Of a stretch of 64,000 nt of DNA, positions 53,277 through 64,000 are shown piece after piece. Position 1 is the first letter of the stretch. Each line of letters starts with the position of its first letter. A program made the position numbers and the translations under genes. Below the pieces are notes generated by a model, which ran no database searches, was not told the origin of the DNA, and worked only from the letters and a program-made list of their open reading frames with translations. This stretch comes from Melastoma dodecandrum (Eukaryota; Streptophyta; Magnoliopsida; Myrtales; Melastomataceae): contig JARUPY010000465.1 of assembly GCA_029817715.1 (NCBI GenBank), positions 3,647,501-3,711,500 of the forward strand, read 5' to 3'.

Positions 53277-56257
53277 AACAGTGTGGGGGGAGGTAGTAGT
53301 CACATGGATTCCTGTGAGCATGTTCCGATGTCTGAAACATCATGCCGGTGTGGGGTTGTGTTGTCTTCATTCTCTCCCTCATTTTTTATCTCCCAAGGGG
53401 AAAACGTATTTCTGGGGTTAATAAAAGGTAGAGAAGAGAGGATACGTCCGGAGAATCTCTGAGTTGTTCTGATCAGCTTTTTCATCTCATTATCATCATT
53501 ATTATTATTATTGATCATCATCATCATCATTATTTTTACGTGCATGTAGCTCCGACAGGTGGCTCCCGGGCCTCGGTAACACACAATGTACAAAAGTACC
53601 AGCCCCAGTTTGATGATATTTGATAATTGGATGAGGCCCCACTTTTTCATTTTCATCCTAAAAAGAGAAACACAAACAGACCTTGATACGTCTATTTGTT
53701 TGATAGGAGGAAAGTATCCCATTCCTAGGGCAAACAATTAATGCGGAGGAATAAACAAATGCGGCTGGACGAGGTCGATACGTTTCATTCCTAGGATTAT
53801 TTCTAAATGCGGGGGCTGGAAGTATTTAATGCGAATCATTCCTCCCCCCCATCCCACGCCCCAAGCACTAAGCATTTATGATGGAATTCCAATGGGCCCC
53901 GGAACGCCGCGTGTCTCAGTTTTTAATCCAGATGAGATTGGAGATGCTTTCCTTCTAATCCTTATTTTCTCCTCCCCGACATCTGCGGACGTTTGCCTGC
54001 CTGCCTGCATGCCTTCCTCTTGTTAATCTGAAAGAAGAAAATTAGAAAGGAAGTAGTATTCTTACTTGTTCTTCTTCCCTGGGGAGTGACTAAATTATGA
54101 TTTGTTAAGGGCAGCCGTTGAAGTTTGACCCCGGGGTCAATAATCAAAGGCCAATGATTGTTACGGTTGTCGCTCTTGGGGGCGAGGAGCTTTGTTTTTG
54201 GGTTTCAAGATGATCCATCGACCGAACTTCTTTTTGCGGTAAAACTGGAGAAAGTAACCCTTTGACCGCTTGAGTTTTACTATTATCTTGTAAAGAAGAG
54301 AAAGGAAACCTCGGACTACCCCCCCATGATTGTGTTTCATGGAACGATAAATCAGCGATAGACACAACAGTCCCCGTTTTTAGGCCTTTGAACTGGATAA
54401 ATCGGAACAGGAGATATCTTAAAACCATAGAATTACGTCGTTTCCCCACGTTTCTTATCACATGAGGGCTAGGCTTTTTATGGACATGATGTGTTTGGTG
54501 GGTGTTAATCCTTTTTTTCCTCCCTTTGTTTTGTCCCCATTCTATCGAGGCAAAAACCCAACTTAACAACATCATTAGCTAAGCCGATACTTAAATCAAA
54601 CCCTACAACAGTTTCTCATCAACGTACGAGAGAACGTGTGGAGAAAAGAAAACTCCCCCAAACACACCCACCTCTCTCTTCTTCTTCTTCTTTTTTTTTT
54701 TGTGCTTCCCTTGTCCCATATGGAAATCGCTCCCCCACTTAAGACAAGTTGATTGTCCCGTCACTAAAAATTGTAATATAATAAATAACAATGATACAAC
54801 TAATCATCCAATTGGAGAGGGGGGATTACCTGAATCATGCTCATCATTTAAGCTCATATAATTGTACATTAGCATGTGCTCAGACCGCAAAGTTCGGCAA
54901 CAGAGGAACACCCCCCCACCCTAATTGTCTATCACTCCCCCTCACCCACCCTACACAAAGCAACACGAGATAAGCAGAAAGTCGGTCCACCTTACGTAAT
55001 TTAATCCCTCCCCCCTTCTCAGCCACCACTAAGTGCTCGTTTGCCTTCTTACATCCACCAAGGAACTCGAAAGACAACAAAATATTGCTCCGACCGGGCT
55101 CAAACTCGCGCTACTCAGAGGGAACCCCCAGATTCGAGCTAAAGCATGTCGCGCTTGACCCGGCATCCGAGAATATATTCCAGCATCATTGATCGGTACC
55201 TCCTAGCTATGCTGTGACATTTTGACTGTTGATGGGGGTGTCGTTTCTGTAACGATGGAGTTGCAGTTGAGATTCTGCGGGTCGATTTCCTCCTCCCCCC
55301 ACAACCCCAACACAGGAAGCCACCAAACAGCAAATCCTTTATTCAGGTTACTGTTTTGTCATTGATTTTGGGCCCGACCTTTTGGGGGAGACGATTTTTA
55401 GTGGGTCATATCATATCACGATTCCAATTTGGTTATTATGTCATTCTCATTCCAATAAATTCCTTTAAAATATTAACGAATAAACGATTGGTTCTTCCAA
55501 AGGGCCCCAATCCTTTTTCTTTTTCTTTCTTTTTTTTTTGGCTTAGCATTTCAGTCACATATACATCGGGTAGGTTTATTCAAACGATTGTCATAAGGAT
55601 CGCTGGCTCCGATATCAATTCCGATGAAAACGGCCGCGTGCGCGCTGATCGAACCCGTGTTGCATGCGGTACTTTTAAGGGTGACTCAAGGGAACCCTTG
55701 TTATTGCGTACGCAAAGAAGGGACCGCGAGTGACAAGGACTATGGTTTTTTTACCAGTAGAAACGATTCTCATGACGTGCCTCCTCCCCCACACACTGGA
55801 GAAGGAGACAAAATCGGCGAGTTCCTTGAGGACGTAAGAAAGAAAGCCTCCTCCGGCCTGCATGATTCAGACAATGACTTTTCACATGTTATCTTCCTCA
55901 AAGCCCACCACCCACCCCACCAACATGTACAGAATAAAAACGTTCATTGAATTTGATCGACCCCTCGAAGCAAAAACAAATAAAAAAACAGAAATCAATA
56001 CAAACGTTATATGCCCAGTTGAGAATATAAAATACCCTAGTTGCCTTTTTTAGGGATGTGACCACTAAATCTTAAAATTCCACCCCGAGATTACATTGTC
56101 TATTAAACAAGAAGCAAACTTTGCAACCACTTAATTTTTCCAATCCACCTCACAGGAAGCCTTTAAAGGAAACATGAGACTGATTCGGCATGAATGATGA
56201 TAGAATTGGGAAAGGGGGAGGCCACAAATGAACGAACGGTAAAGGAGTGTATGTACT

Positions 56258-56309
56258 CCCCCCCCCCCCCCCCCCCCCCCCCCCCACCCCACACACACAC
56301 ACACACACA
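56258..56309. repeat. Compound C28 run plus AC microsatellite
   Basis: A run of about 28 C followed by CACCCC and about 11 AC units. Further C runs lie at 56,421-56,432 (12 nt) and 56,606-56,625 (20 nt). Confidence 0.9.
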
Positions 56310-57365
56310 AATAAAAGAAGTGGTAAAATCATTCATGAATATATTTTGGTCCAAAATGGAAGTGTACAAAATGAAACCAACAACTCCAGTGTGAATGGGG
56401 GGGACAATTGACGACCCAAGCCCCCCCCCCCCACCCATTCCTGATAATATCCCATGTCGTCCTCTTCCTGGGGGTAATCTCAATTATTTCAGGTGCATTT
56501 TCAGGGGGACTGTTTAGGTTTCTAATCAAATCAAATACATTACCAGAGATAGAAGCTGATGGATGGAGGGGTAAGGGGGGCCATATCATACCAATTGCCA
56601 TACCACCCCCCCCCCCCCCCCCCCCTCTTTCTTCCAAAACACGAAAACCGTGGGCATCTTTCACACTTTATAATCATTGTATAGTTTATCTACTTATTAT
56701 TTCATGTGTTAGAGGATAATGACTTGATTTTGTCTGATTGGTGATCTTTGTAATTACTTGATCATTATTATATGCATATAACCTAGATTTACGGAATATT
56801 TCTGCCATGTCCTTATTAAGACAAGCTTGCTGTTTCCCTTGGTTTGTCTCTTAGTTGTGTATTGAACAAATATGTAGTCCCATATTATTACTATGATTAT
56901 TGTACTCCCTAAAAGCATAGAGAATAATAATAATAAAACAACCGTTAACCCGTCCTTGTCAACTTTGCGTATGAAGTTTTTCTCCTCGTGTTACTGGGCT
57001 TGAACATATATTGGGCTTTCCAGACGGCCCAATAACCATGGGTATTGGGCTTAACGAGGCCTTAACGTTCATGAATTAACGTAGGTCCATCTGGTCACTT
57101 ATGGGCCAAATTATGTAGGTCGATGACACGAAGACAATTTCGTTACAAAATCTATTATTTACTTGAATAATGAATAAATGTTTTTTTTTTAGGATATTGT
57201 ACTAATTACGATGCGATCACCAGCTACACAAACACCTTATTTGACAAACAACAGACGAAGAGAGTATCAAAAAATTGCTGGGCATACTAATCTCAACAAC
57301 CGCAGCAAGTAATAAAAGAACTGGTTTAAAACCATGATGCGAACCATGTCGACCGAGACAATGTG

Positions 57366-58442
57366 TTAGGCTGCCATCACCGGAATCTGAATCAAATCCC
57401 TGCCAACGAGCCCGTCACTGTTGTGTCCTCCTCCTCCGATCAATTGATTTCGCTGCCCATAACACCATCCCGATGCATCTAGTCGAACTGACTCTGCGTA
57501 TATCACGATTGATTTCCGGGCGCGCCTCTCCACAACCTCCGTAACCTTCCTGTTGGTATGGGCCACGGCCTCCCATAGCCCGTCATTGTTCCTCTTGTTC
57601 CCAAAGACTACATAAGCCTTGGCCTCGCAATCCCTGATCCTCTCCAGCACCCTCCCGAACCCGTCAACATCGACGTCAATGGCCCCATCACCCATCAGCA
57701 CCCTGTCGATTCTGTCGCTGATCTTGTGTACGCGTTTCAGGATCTCGCACCTTGTCGCCCCATAATCTTCTATGACCTTGCTCGTGATTTCGCACACTAG
57801 GTCATGTCCACTCATCGACGGCATCTTGCAGGCGCATTCCAGGACGTCCGCCAGTCCCTCGGTTTCCCTCAGTAATTCCGAATTCCCCAGCCTGCTGATC
57901 CATTCCTCTGATACCTGACCATCCCCACTCTCCAGGCGAGAAGCAGAGGCATAGAAGAAGGAGAGACGCTTGGACGCGAGGAGTACCAACTCGAGGAAGG
58001 AGGCGTACCACCGAACGAGGGACGATAGCTGCCACGCGGAGGGGTCAGAGCAGTCCCTAAAGCTGGAGAGGTTGAGGCAGTTGCGGACGGCGAGGGAGGA
58101 GAGGATTTGGCCGTGGAGGATGAAGGTTCCACGAGAGAGGAGGTAGTGGAGGGCGAGAAGGCACTTGAGGGAGACGTGGGCATCGGGGGAGGAGGAGAGG
58201 CGGGAGAGGAGGGAAGAGACGCAAGAGGAGGCGGAGATGGGGGAATGGAGACTGAGGAGGAGGAGGTGGTGGAGTGTTTGTTCAGAGGGAGGGGAGGAGG
58301 AGAGGAGGGTGGCACGGAGGACGGCAGCGCGGGCAGGGGAGGAGGTGAAGAGGGAGAGGCGGTCCTTGAGGTGGAGTAGGATGCGGACCTTCGGCCAACC
58401 CATCTTTGTTTCCAGTTCCATCAAAAGCTTCTTCCAAACCAT
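57366..58442 (-). CDS. Putative clathrin assembly protein (ANTH/ENTH domain), At4g40080-like
   Basis: Intronless gene for 358 residues. Plant ANTH proteins bind membrane phosphoinositides and recruit clathrin or specific SNAREs during endocytosis. Family marks in order: SPARAAVLRATL near residue 37, ISASSCVSSLLSRL, the HVSLKCLLALHYLLSRGTF helix pair, NLSSFRDCSDPSAWQLSSLV, RWYASFLELVLLASKRLSFF, and a GNSELLRETEGLADVLECAC helix near residue 190. The C-terminal third continues the helical bundle. I see no clathrin-box or NPF repeats, as is usual for these short intronless members. The start MVWKKLLMELETKMGW leads straight into the conserved first helix. A G-triplet repeat sits in the leader. Confidence 0.85.
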   Translation of the reverse strand: MVWKKLLMELETKMGWPKVRILLHLKDRLSLFTSSPARAAVLRATLLSSSPPSEQTLHHLLLLSLHSPISASSCVSSLLSRLSSSPDAHVSLKCLLALHYLLSRGTFILHGQILSSLAVRNCLNLSSFRDCSDPSAWQLSSLVRWYASFLELVLLASKRLSFFYASASRLESGDGQVSEEWISRLGNSELLRETEGLADVLECACKMPSMSGHDLVCEITSKVIEDYGATRCEILKRVHKISDRIDRVLMGDGAIDVDVDGFGRVLERIRDCEAKAYVVFGNKRNNDGLWEAVAHTNRKVTEVVERRARKSIVIYAESVRLDASGWCYGQRNQLIGGGGHNSDGLVGRDLIQIPVMAA

Positions 58443-58474
58443 TTTGCTTGACTTCTTAAGTTGGACTTCAGTTT

Positions 58475-58503
58475 GGGTTAGGGTAGGGTAGGGTAGGGCA
58501 GGG
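58475..58503 (+). promoter_or_regulatory. G-triplet tract (possible G-quadruplex) in the ANTH gene leader
   Basis: Six GGG triplets with 2-3-nt loops (GGGTTA then GGGTA units) on the strand opposite to the gene, 33-61 nt upstream of its start codon. The transcript strand would be C-rich. Confidence 0.5.
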
Positions 58504-59282
58504 TATAACGGCCAGGAGTAGAGGATGATGACAAAATATCAAAAGAAAAGAAAAGAAAGAGAGAGAAGGAGTTTGTCCTTTCCCCAACGGTCGCCTTCCT
58601 TTTTCTTACCAACATGTAATAAATCAAAAGTCACCATATTTTTTCTACATTATCCCACCAATTCACCGAAAACATCAACTTTTACTTTCACGGTAGTAGA
58701 TTGACTACCTGTCCATTAACTTATTTTATCAGATATATCCTTAATTTGATATGTTTTCTGCTAAAATAAATAAAATAAAATATTAGACATCGTTATAATA
58801 AGTTTTTGAGTAATTCGTATTGGTATATAGTTTGGTTAACTTTCTATTAGTAGGATTTTGTTTGTTTTAATTTTCTATTAGTTCTTATTTTTTTTTTAAA
58901 TAATCGTTTACATATAATACACAATTAAATCAAATTCGAACAACTTATTAAAAATCGAACAACTTATATATAAAAAAAAGTATAATTGAACCTGTTTTAG
59001 AAGGTACAGTGTCCCGTAATTTTGTTCTCATCGGAAAAATATTTCGTTAGATAGTACAGTAATTTTTAAATTTCATCAAATAATCACCCAAACTCGGTAT
59101 TATGAATACCGAGTTCGTAGAAAACGAGAAACTCGTGTTCCCAAGTTTAGGAGGGGTTCTTCGAGATATTATTTAACGAATTTTGAAAGTTGTTACCTTA
59201 TTTTGTTAAATATTTTTTCTACTAACTCTAAATTATGGATAACATATTCGCATGTGCAATCTTGCGCGTCCAATTATTTTTA
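58504..59282. other. Intergenic, AT-rich
   Basis: Promoter side of the ANTH gene, then very AT-rich DNA up to the Mutator-like element. No gene seen. Confidence 0.4.
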
Positions 59283-60278
59283 GGCTAAATTATTTGATTT
59301 ATCCTAAACTATACCGGTTTTATCTATTTATTCTATCATTTACATAATATCTCCATATATCCTAAACTTACTTGTTACTTCTTATTTATCCTCCGTCAGT
59401 CGTCTGATAAACGGGGGTTGACGTAGCGCCGACATGACACTAACGTCGTCAGTCGCCCCGCCGTCAAAAGATCACTGTTTGACGAAATACCATAATTAGT
59501 CCCAAAATAAATAAAAAAATTTTCAATTAGGTCCAAAATCGACAACCCAACCCTAAACCCCCAAATCGGTCACAAACTCTAAATCCCCAGATGCACCCCA
59601 CTATCCCCGACCCACGACCGGCCAGAAACCCATCGACCCACCATCCCCGACCTTGCATTCACGACCTCCCGACACACGACCGGCCATCTCGACCTTCTAC
59701 GATACACCACCCCTAGTCCTTCCCCATCTGTTTTCGACCTCCCCACCCCAAGACCTTTCTTGGCCGTTCCCGACCTCCGCACCCAAACCATTCCTTGAGC
59801 AGCCCTTCTCCTACTGTTTTCGACCTGTCCACCCAAACCCTTGCTTACTGGTTTGTCTCTTATTGCTCAGGGATGATGGGTCGGTGGAGAGGTCGGGCTG
59901 GTGGAAGAGGCAGGGGAAGAGGAAGAGGGCTAGGGAAGAGGAAGAGGGCCGGCGGGATTAGGGAGTGGAGGAGGAAGAGGGCTGGTGGGATTGGGGAGCG
60001 AAGGAGGAAGAGGACAGGTGGGTAGAGTTAATTTGGAGGAGGAAGAAGACTAGATGAGGAAGAGGATGGTTGCCCGATTTGAGGGTTTAAAGTTAATTTG
60101 GCCGATTTATTTTGTGACGGCAGGGCAACTGACGGCCGTTAGTTCCATGTCAGCGCCACGTCAACCTCCGTTAGTCAGACGAAGATAGATAACAAGTAAT
60201 AGAGAAAGTTTAAGATATACTAAAATAAATGATAAGATAAACGGATAAAACCTTTACAATAAATAGGATAATTTGGCC
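59283..60278. mobile_element. Non-autonomous Mutator-like element (MULE) with long terminal inverted repeats
   Basis: The two ends are inverted copies: the left begins GGCTAAATTATTTGATTTAT and the right, read in reverse complement, begins GGCCAAATTATCCTATTTAT. Similarity continues for about 170-190 bp, including the shared GGTTGACGT-GCGC-GACATG blocks. The flanks carry a 9-bp duplication with one mismatch (TTATTTTTA at 59,274-59,282; TTATTATTA at 60,279-60,287), the length typical of MULEs. The element is 996 bp. The centre (about 59,480-60,100) encodes no transposase. It is CCGACC-rich on one side and GAGGAAGAGG-rich on the other, and could be a captured gene fragment. Confidence 0.85.
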
Positions 60279-60428
60279 TTATTATTATTACCAAGCGTGA
60301 GTGTGACATCTTTCCTTTCTTTTCGGTGTTAGTACTACTCCTGTATACAGGATGTTTGGTTTTCTAATATCCCACTCCCCGCTATTTTTCCAAACCAAAC
60401 GCCCAATCCCAATTAGTAAGTAGTACAA

Positions 60429-60442
60429 CCCCCCCCCCCCCC
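60429..60442. repeat. Poly-C run (14 nt) just past the MATE gene 3' end
   Basis: Uninterrupted C tract 23 nt beyond the MATE stop codon, so within its probable 3' UTR. Confidence 0.9.
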
Positions 60443-60464
60443 GGTCTTTGTTATCCAGGAGCCT

Positions 60465-62713
60465 TCAGCGTTTCTCGCTGTCTGCATGCTCGCCGTCATC
60501 CAGGCGAGGCGTCGACCATTTTGCCACCCGAACTCGGGCATTCTCAGCCTACAAAATGCCACAATTCACCTGATGGTACCGCACTACATGTGATGAAAAC
60601 AGAGATGGGTCGTCTTATTTTTACCTCTTTCACCCAATCACATCTCGCAACAATAACCGCCAATATGATTGTCTGGACGGCCGTCCCTCCAAATATCATC
60701 CCTCCCCAAATCCCCTGTTTACATGTTATTGAACCGAGTTAAGGCAGAAAGGAATTAGGAATCAGTTCAGGGAAACGAGGGAGATGTTAGTTTTGTGGGC
60801 CTCCTCACCTCCACACCCAAATTGAAGACCCAACCCATGAGGAATCCCAAGGGCAGCCCAACTATGTAATAGCATCCCAGGTTTATGTATGCCACGTAGG
60901 CCTGCCAACCAGACCCAACTGCCACCCCTGTTTCATCATCATGATTAATAATGTTTAACTCGGAAAGTTAATCGATAATCATCAAAAGTTGACTACTTGG
61001 GTTATGCCTGCACACCTGATAGGATTGGTTGAACGCTGTTCAGCAGTATGGTGATTCCCAAGAGCAGAGACAGTTGGTCCACTTCCTTGAGGACAGCCTC
61101 CGACGACGTGAAGATGTACCCGTACTTGTCGTGGAGGATCAGGATGAGGGCGAAGAAGAAGAGACCGATCAGGGAAGACTGAACCACCGAGACGATCGTG
61201 GCGAACCTTGCGGCCTTCCCATTTCCTGCCCCGAGCTCGTTCGCCACCCTCACCCTGCGGGATGCACAACCAGTCAACAGGCGTCAACCTCATTGAATGA
61301 ATGGTTTGGGGTGTACGAACTCGTTAGAGACGCGAGAAGCAGGTGGTGACCACCACATGTATTATTACGTTTATTATTTCTGGGGGAGTCATACTTTTAA
61401 CTTAAATGAGGATTGAGGAGGACTGGAAAACTGTCACTGTACCCGGTTGCAGCAAAGAAGGCAAGAGGGATCATCATCTCCCATCCATTGATGTTCATGC
61501 TGCCAAGAATAAAGTTTTGGAAGAAGAAGTAAAAACCCAATTCCCCATAAGGAGAGAACAAGTCCCAATTGAGTTTTGCCTACTCACCAACAAGTCAAAG
61601 AAAAAAGAATGAGAAGCATACCAGACGGAGAGGGCGTCCACAGCCAGGGTCGCATCTTGAAGGTACCCAGTCATTAATATCAGTATTCTGTAATACCAGT
61701 TCTCCAAGCTGCGAGTCATTAGTTACTTAGTATTCCATCATATAATAATCAGCACGATTCTAATTTTTAACCATCAAACAAAGAATGTGGCTGCCTACCA
61801 CAGCATGACTCCGGAGGCCGCGGAAAGCTTCACGAACTCCCAGAGGCCCGAGAATGCCTCCGTGGAGAACCCTGCCCAAGTTGTCGGGCACCATCCCCAC
61901 GCCGTGTACCCGTACAGTCCCACAACCATTATCCACCACGAGATGTCGAGGGCTATCGACAGCCCCACCACCCCGAAATCCCATACGTAGACGCACAGCC
62001 AGCTCGCCAGCACGTTCACCACGAGGGCTACGATCGATACCCATGCCAGGATCCCCGTCTTGAGCTGGCTCTGAAGGAATCGGGTCAATGGGAACTGGAA
62101 TGCGAAGCTGAAGTGGAGAGGGATGAACCAGAGGGCCACTACCCCGGACATCTCGGCGACGTCATCGGATTGGCCCAGGAGCTTAAGGAGTGGGGTCGCG
62201 AACACGTAGAATGGCAGAAGGAGGAAGCAGCAGAGGAATAAGACGATCCACGACCTCTGCATGTAGATGCCGAGCATGTGGTAGCGCTTCGCGCCAAATG
62301 CCTGGCCGCAGAGCGTCTCGAGGGCGCTCGCCATCCCTAACTACAATCGAATACATGGTCAATAATAATAAGTGTTATTATGCTGTCGAATAGAATGAGA
62401 GCAGAAAGAAAGGTTGGCTTACCAGGAGGCCAAAGTTGAAGCCGACGATGACGGTATTGGCGATGGAGACGGCCGCGAGCTCGACCTCGCCGAGGTGACC
62501 GGCGAAAGCCTGGGTGACTATGTTCATGCTGTAGGCAGCCACGCGGCTGAATATGGAGGGTCCTACGATATGCCATAGCTTCCTGGTCTCGATCCACAGC
62601 CTCGTCTTGAGGTCTTCGTTCTCATCGGAGGCCTCCTCGCCAACAAGGACGCCTTTGGCAGAAGCCAGTAGGGGTCGGTTCTCATCTCCATTAGTGGGGT
62701 CGGGGGTCGCCAT
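60465..62713 (-). CDS. MATE efflux transporter (DETOXIFICATION family, DTX27-like)
   Basis: Membrane antiporter exporting organic compounds in exchange for H+ or Na+. Eight in-phase exons: 62,713-62,423, 62,340-61,799, 61,708-61,622, 61,499-61,443, 61,254-61,016, 60,927-60,809, 60,714-60,625 and 60,548-60,465, giving 502 residues, the normal MATE length. The first 30 residues are hydrophilic; then 12 membrane helices are expected. Conserved blocks: [40 protein letters not shown] with the ALETLCGQA signature, [79 protein letters not shown] and [20 protein letters not shown]. All parts are intact. Substrate is unknown. Whether it sits in the vacuolar or plasma membrane cannot be read from sequence. 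Confidence 0.95.
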
Positions 62714-63832
62714 GGACTCGGATGGCTTAACGTTTACGGAGGTCCTTCCAAAACTAGGGATGGGGGATTTTCGAGAGTTTATCTCGGTGTTTGAAATATA
62801 GAAAATCTACCCATGCCAATACTCCACGTGACGTATCATATTTTTAAGATAAAAGCAAGCAAAAACAGTAGGCCTAGCGTAATTAACATATTTATAAATG
62901 GAAGTTTGCGATATAATTTATTCGAAGACTGTTTTTGAATTGTTTCCTTTTTTTATTTTCTGATTTGAAATTTAATGGCCGGCAAGGTAGAACTAGAAAC
63001 GTCGTTGAGAAGGGGAGTGGGTCAGGTGACGTGAAGGGATGGATAGTCATAAATGCAGAATCGTGTCTCTTCAGGTCACGCACACCCCTCCAGCAAAAAG
63101 TTCTAAAAGGCAATTACTCTTTCCACGACATTTTTGCCTGTCCCAAGGAGGGAAAACGACCTCTCTCTTGAGATTGAGAATTCCCTTAGGAAAAGAAGCT
63201 TTAATTTAATAAGACTGGTAGCTATGTTTCACGTCAAGCAGCAGAATTTGACAATATGAAACGACGAAGAAGAAAGAAAAAGATAATAAGGAAATTAATG
63301 TTGACAGCAGGTTTCATTCTGACGACAAGCTGCTTTCTAGCCGGCTTCGGAAGACGAAGGGAGGTGTTTGAATGGTGGATACAGTAGATTTAATGGTCGT
63401 CCTCTGTGCCAATTTCTTACCCGTCATTCCTGCAACAACCAACGTGATTCTCATTACCGCCCGGTGCATTTCATACAATTCCCCTCAGAATAATCCTGCA
63501 GATTCATTCAGCAACAGCCCACTTTCATTTCGACACATCAGCACAAGACACAATGAACATGATGTGTAGTCAATTCAACGCCTTCATTTGATGAACACAA
63601 GTCAAATGGTTATGGTAAGGCAAGATGCGAATTCCTTTAAAATCTTTCAGTAGCCTAAGGCATATGAAATCACAGTCTTGCGGAAAATGAATCCCACGAA
63701 ATAAGAATAAACTCGACCATAAGATAGAACCTCAAGACATGCCAATTTTGATAAAAGAATGCTGCTGGAGGTCAAACATACGCACCTGACATGATGGCAA
63801 ACATCCAATCGGTTCCTTCAGCCTAAACATGT
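62714..63832. other. Intergenic: MATE promoter and 3' side of the edge gene
   Basis: No coding exon recognised. A stretch near 63,360-63,640 could be 3' UTR of the minus-strand gene at the edge. Confidence 0.4.
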
Positions 63833-64000
63833 GCTTCCATCGCCAGATTCCTGGCCTTCCTAGCCTACATATTTTTAAAATGTAAAAATCAGAAGTAGGC
63901 AACACTTGCACCAGTATAAGTTATTTCAACGAAAAGATTAGGCGACAAAAATAGAACTAACTTAAATTTTTTACCTCCTCTTCACAGTCATATTTTACAT
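63833..64000 (-). CDS. C-terminal exons of an unidentified gene cut by the window edge
   Basis: Two minus-strand pieces splice in frame. The first ends at 63,975 (…KYDCEEE then GTAAAA donor, running off the right edge) and the last is 63,864-63,833, encoding ARKARNL-AMEAHV and then TAG. A proper GT-AG pair and matched phase are the only evidence. The peptide is too short to name a family. This could be chance, though the acidic-to-basic helical run looks protein-like. Confidence 0.4.

Larger units (their letters stand above)
51357..57365. other. Six-kb intergenic region rich in simple repeats and C/G runs
   Basis: Contains a GA repeat (51,664-51,689) in the probable bHLH leader, G runs at 51,874-51,885 and about 52,087-52,097, AGT repeats (53,252-53,276), and a dense cluster of C runs at 56,258-56,625. 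The 143-codon minus frame at 54,144-54,575 has no recognisable domain. No RNA gene found with confidence. Confidence 0.45.

Noticed and set aside
54144..54575. 143-codon minus-strand frame
   Set aside because: No recognisable motif, no introns or promoter signals, and isolated in repeat-rich DNA.
55083..55170. tRNA-like stretch with a GAGTTTGAGCCCGG B-box resemblance
   Set aside because: No complete cloverleaf or A box could be folded; at most a tRNA-derived relic.

Overview
This window is nuclear DNA from a flowering plant. Nearly every gene has GT-AG introns, the families are plant-specific (subgroup 24 R2R3-MYB, arabinogalactan protein, phytocyanin, plastid isoamylase 3, acidic-N-terminus COX6B), and the intergenic DNA is AT-rich with many microsatellites and long C or G runs. 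It is probably a eudicot or an early-diverging angiosperm, but the species cannot be named from sequence alone. There are no operons, CRISPR arrays or phage, and I found no convincing new multi-gene system. The strongest unusual signal is a run of three neighbouring decayed genes.

Layout, left to right: the 3' two exons of an R2R3-MYB factor (12-971, +); an orphan promoter-like patch (about 1,827-1,915); an LRR protein of the outer-arm dynein light chain 1 type (4,479-6,680, +); a degenerate intron-containing elongator tRNA-Met (7,026-7,110, -); an RRM protein of the ARP1/RBM24 type (9,284-12,546, +); a 14-3-3 protein (13,763-15,330, +); and cytochrome c oxidase subunit 6b (16,376-18,072, +).

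The middle holds the decayed block: a protein O-fucosyltransferase-like gene with a stop codon and a lost splice acceptor (18,700-21,926, -); a FAM91A1-like gene with at least three stops and four frameshifts and a ~1 kb insertion in an intron (27,378-33,502, +); and a plastid isoamylase 3 gene with a lost acceptor, a 16-nt deletion and a second frameshift (34,959-40,948, +). A small intact OCTOPUS-motif-like gene (23,654-24,223, -) sits between the first two. The lesions were found by following exon phase and family conservation. The flanking genes read cleanly, which points to gene loss after a duplication such as polyploid fractionation rather than to general assembly error.

The right part holds a classical arabinogalactan protein (44,133-44,561, +) tail-to-tail with a GPI-type phytocyanin (45,419-46,093, -); a subgroup Ia bHLH factor (49,685-51,356, -); an intronless ANTH clathrin-assembly protein (57,366-58,442, -); a Mutator-like element of 996 bp with ~170-190 bp inverted repeats and an 8-of-9-matching 9-bp target duplication (59,283-60,278); an intact eight-exon MATE transporter (60,465-62,713, -); and the last exons of an unidentified gene at the right edge.

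The genes do not form a pathway. The clearest local theme is cell wall and surface: a suberin-type MYB, an AGP, a phytocyanin and a fucosyltransferase relic.
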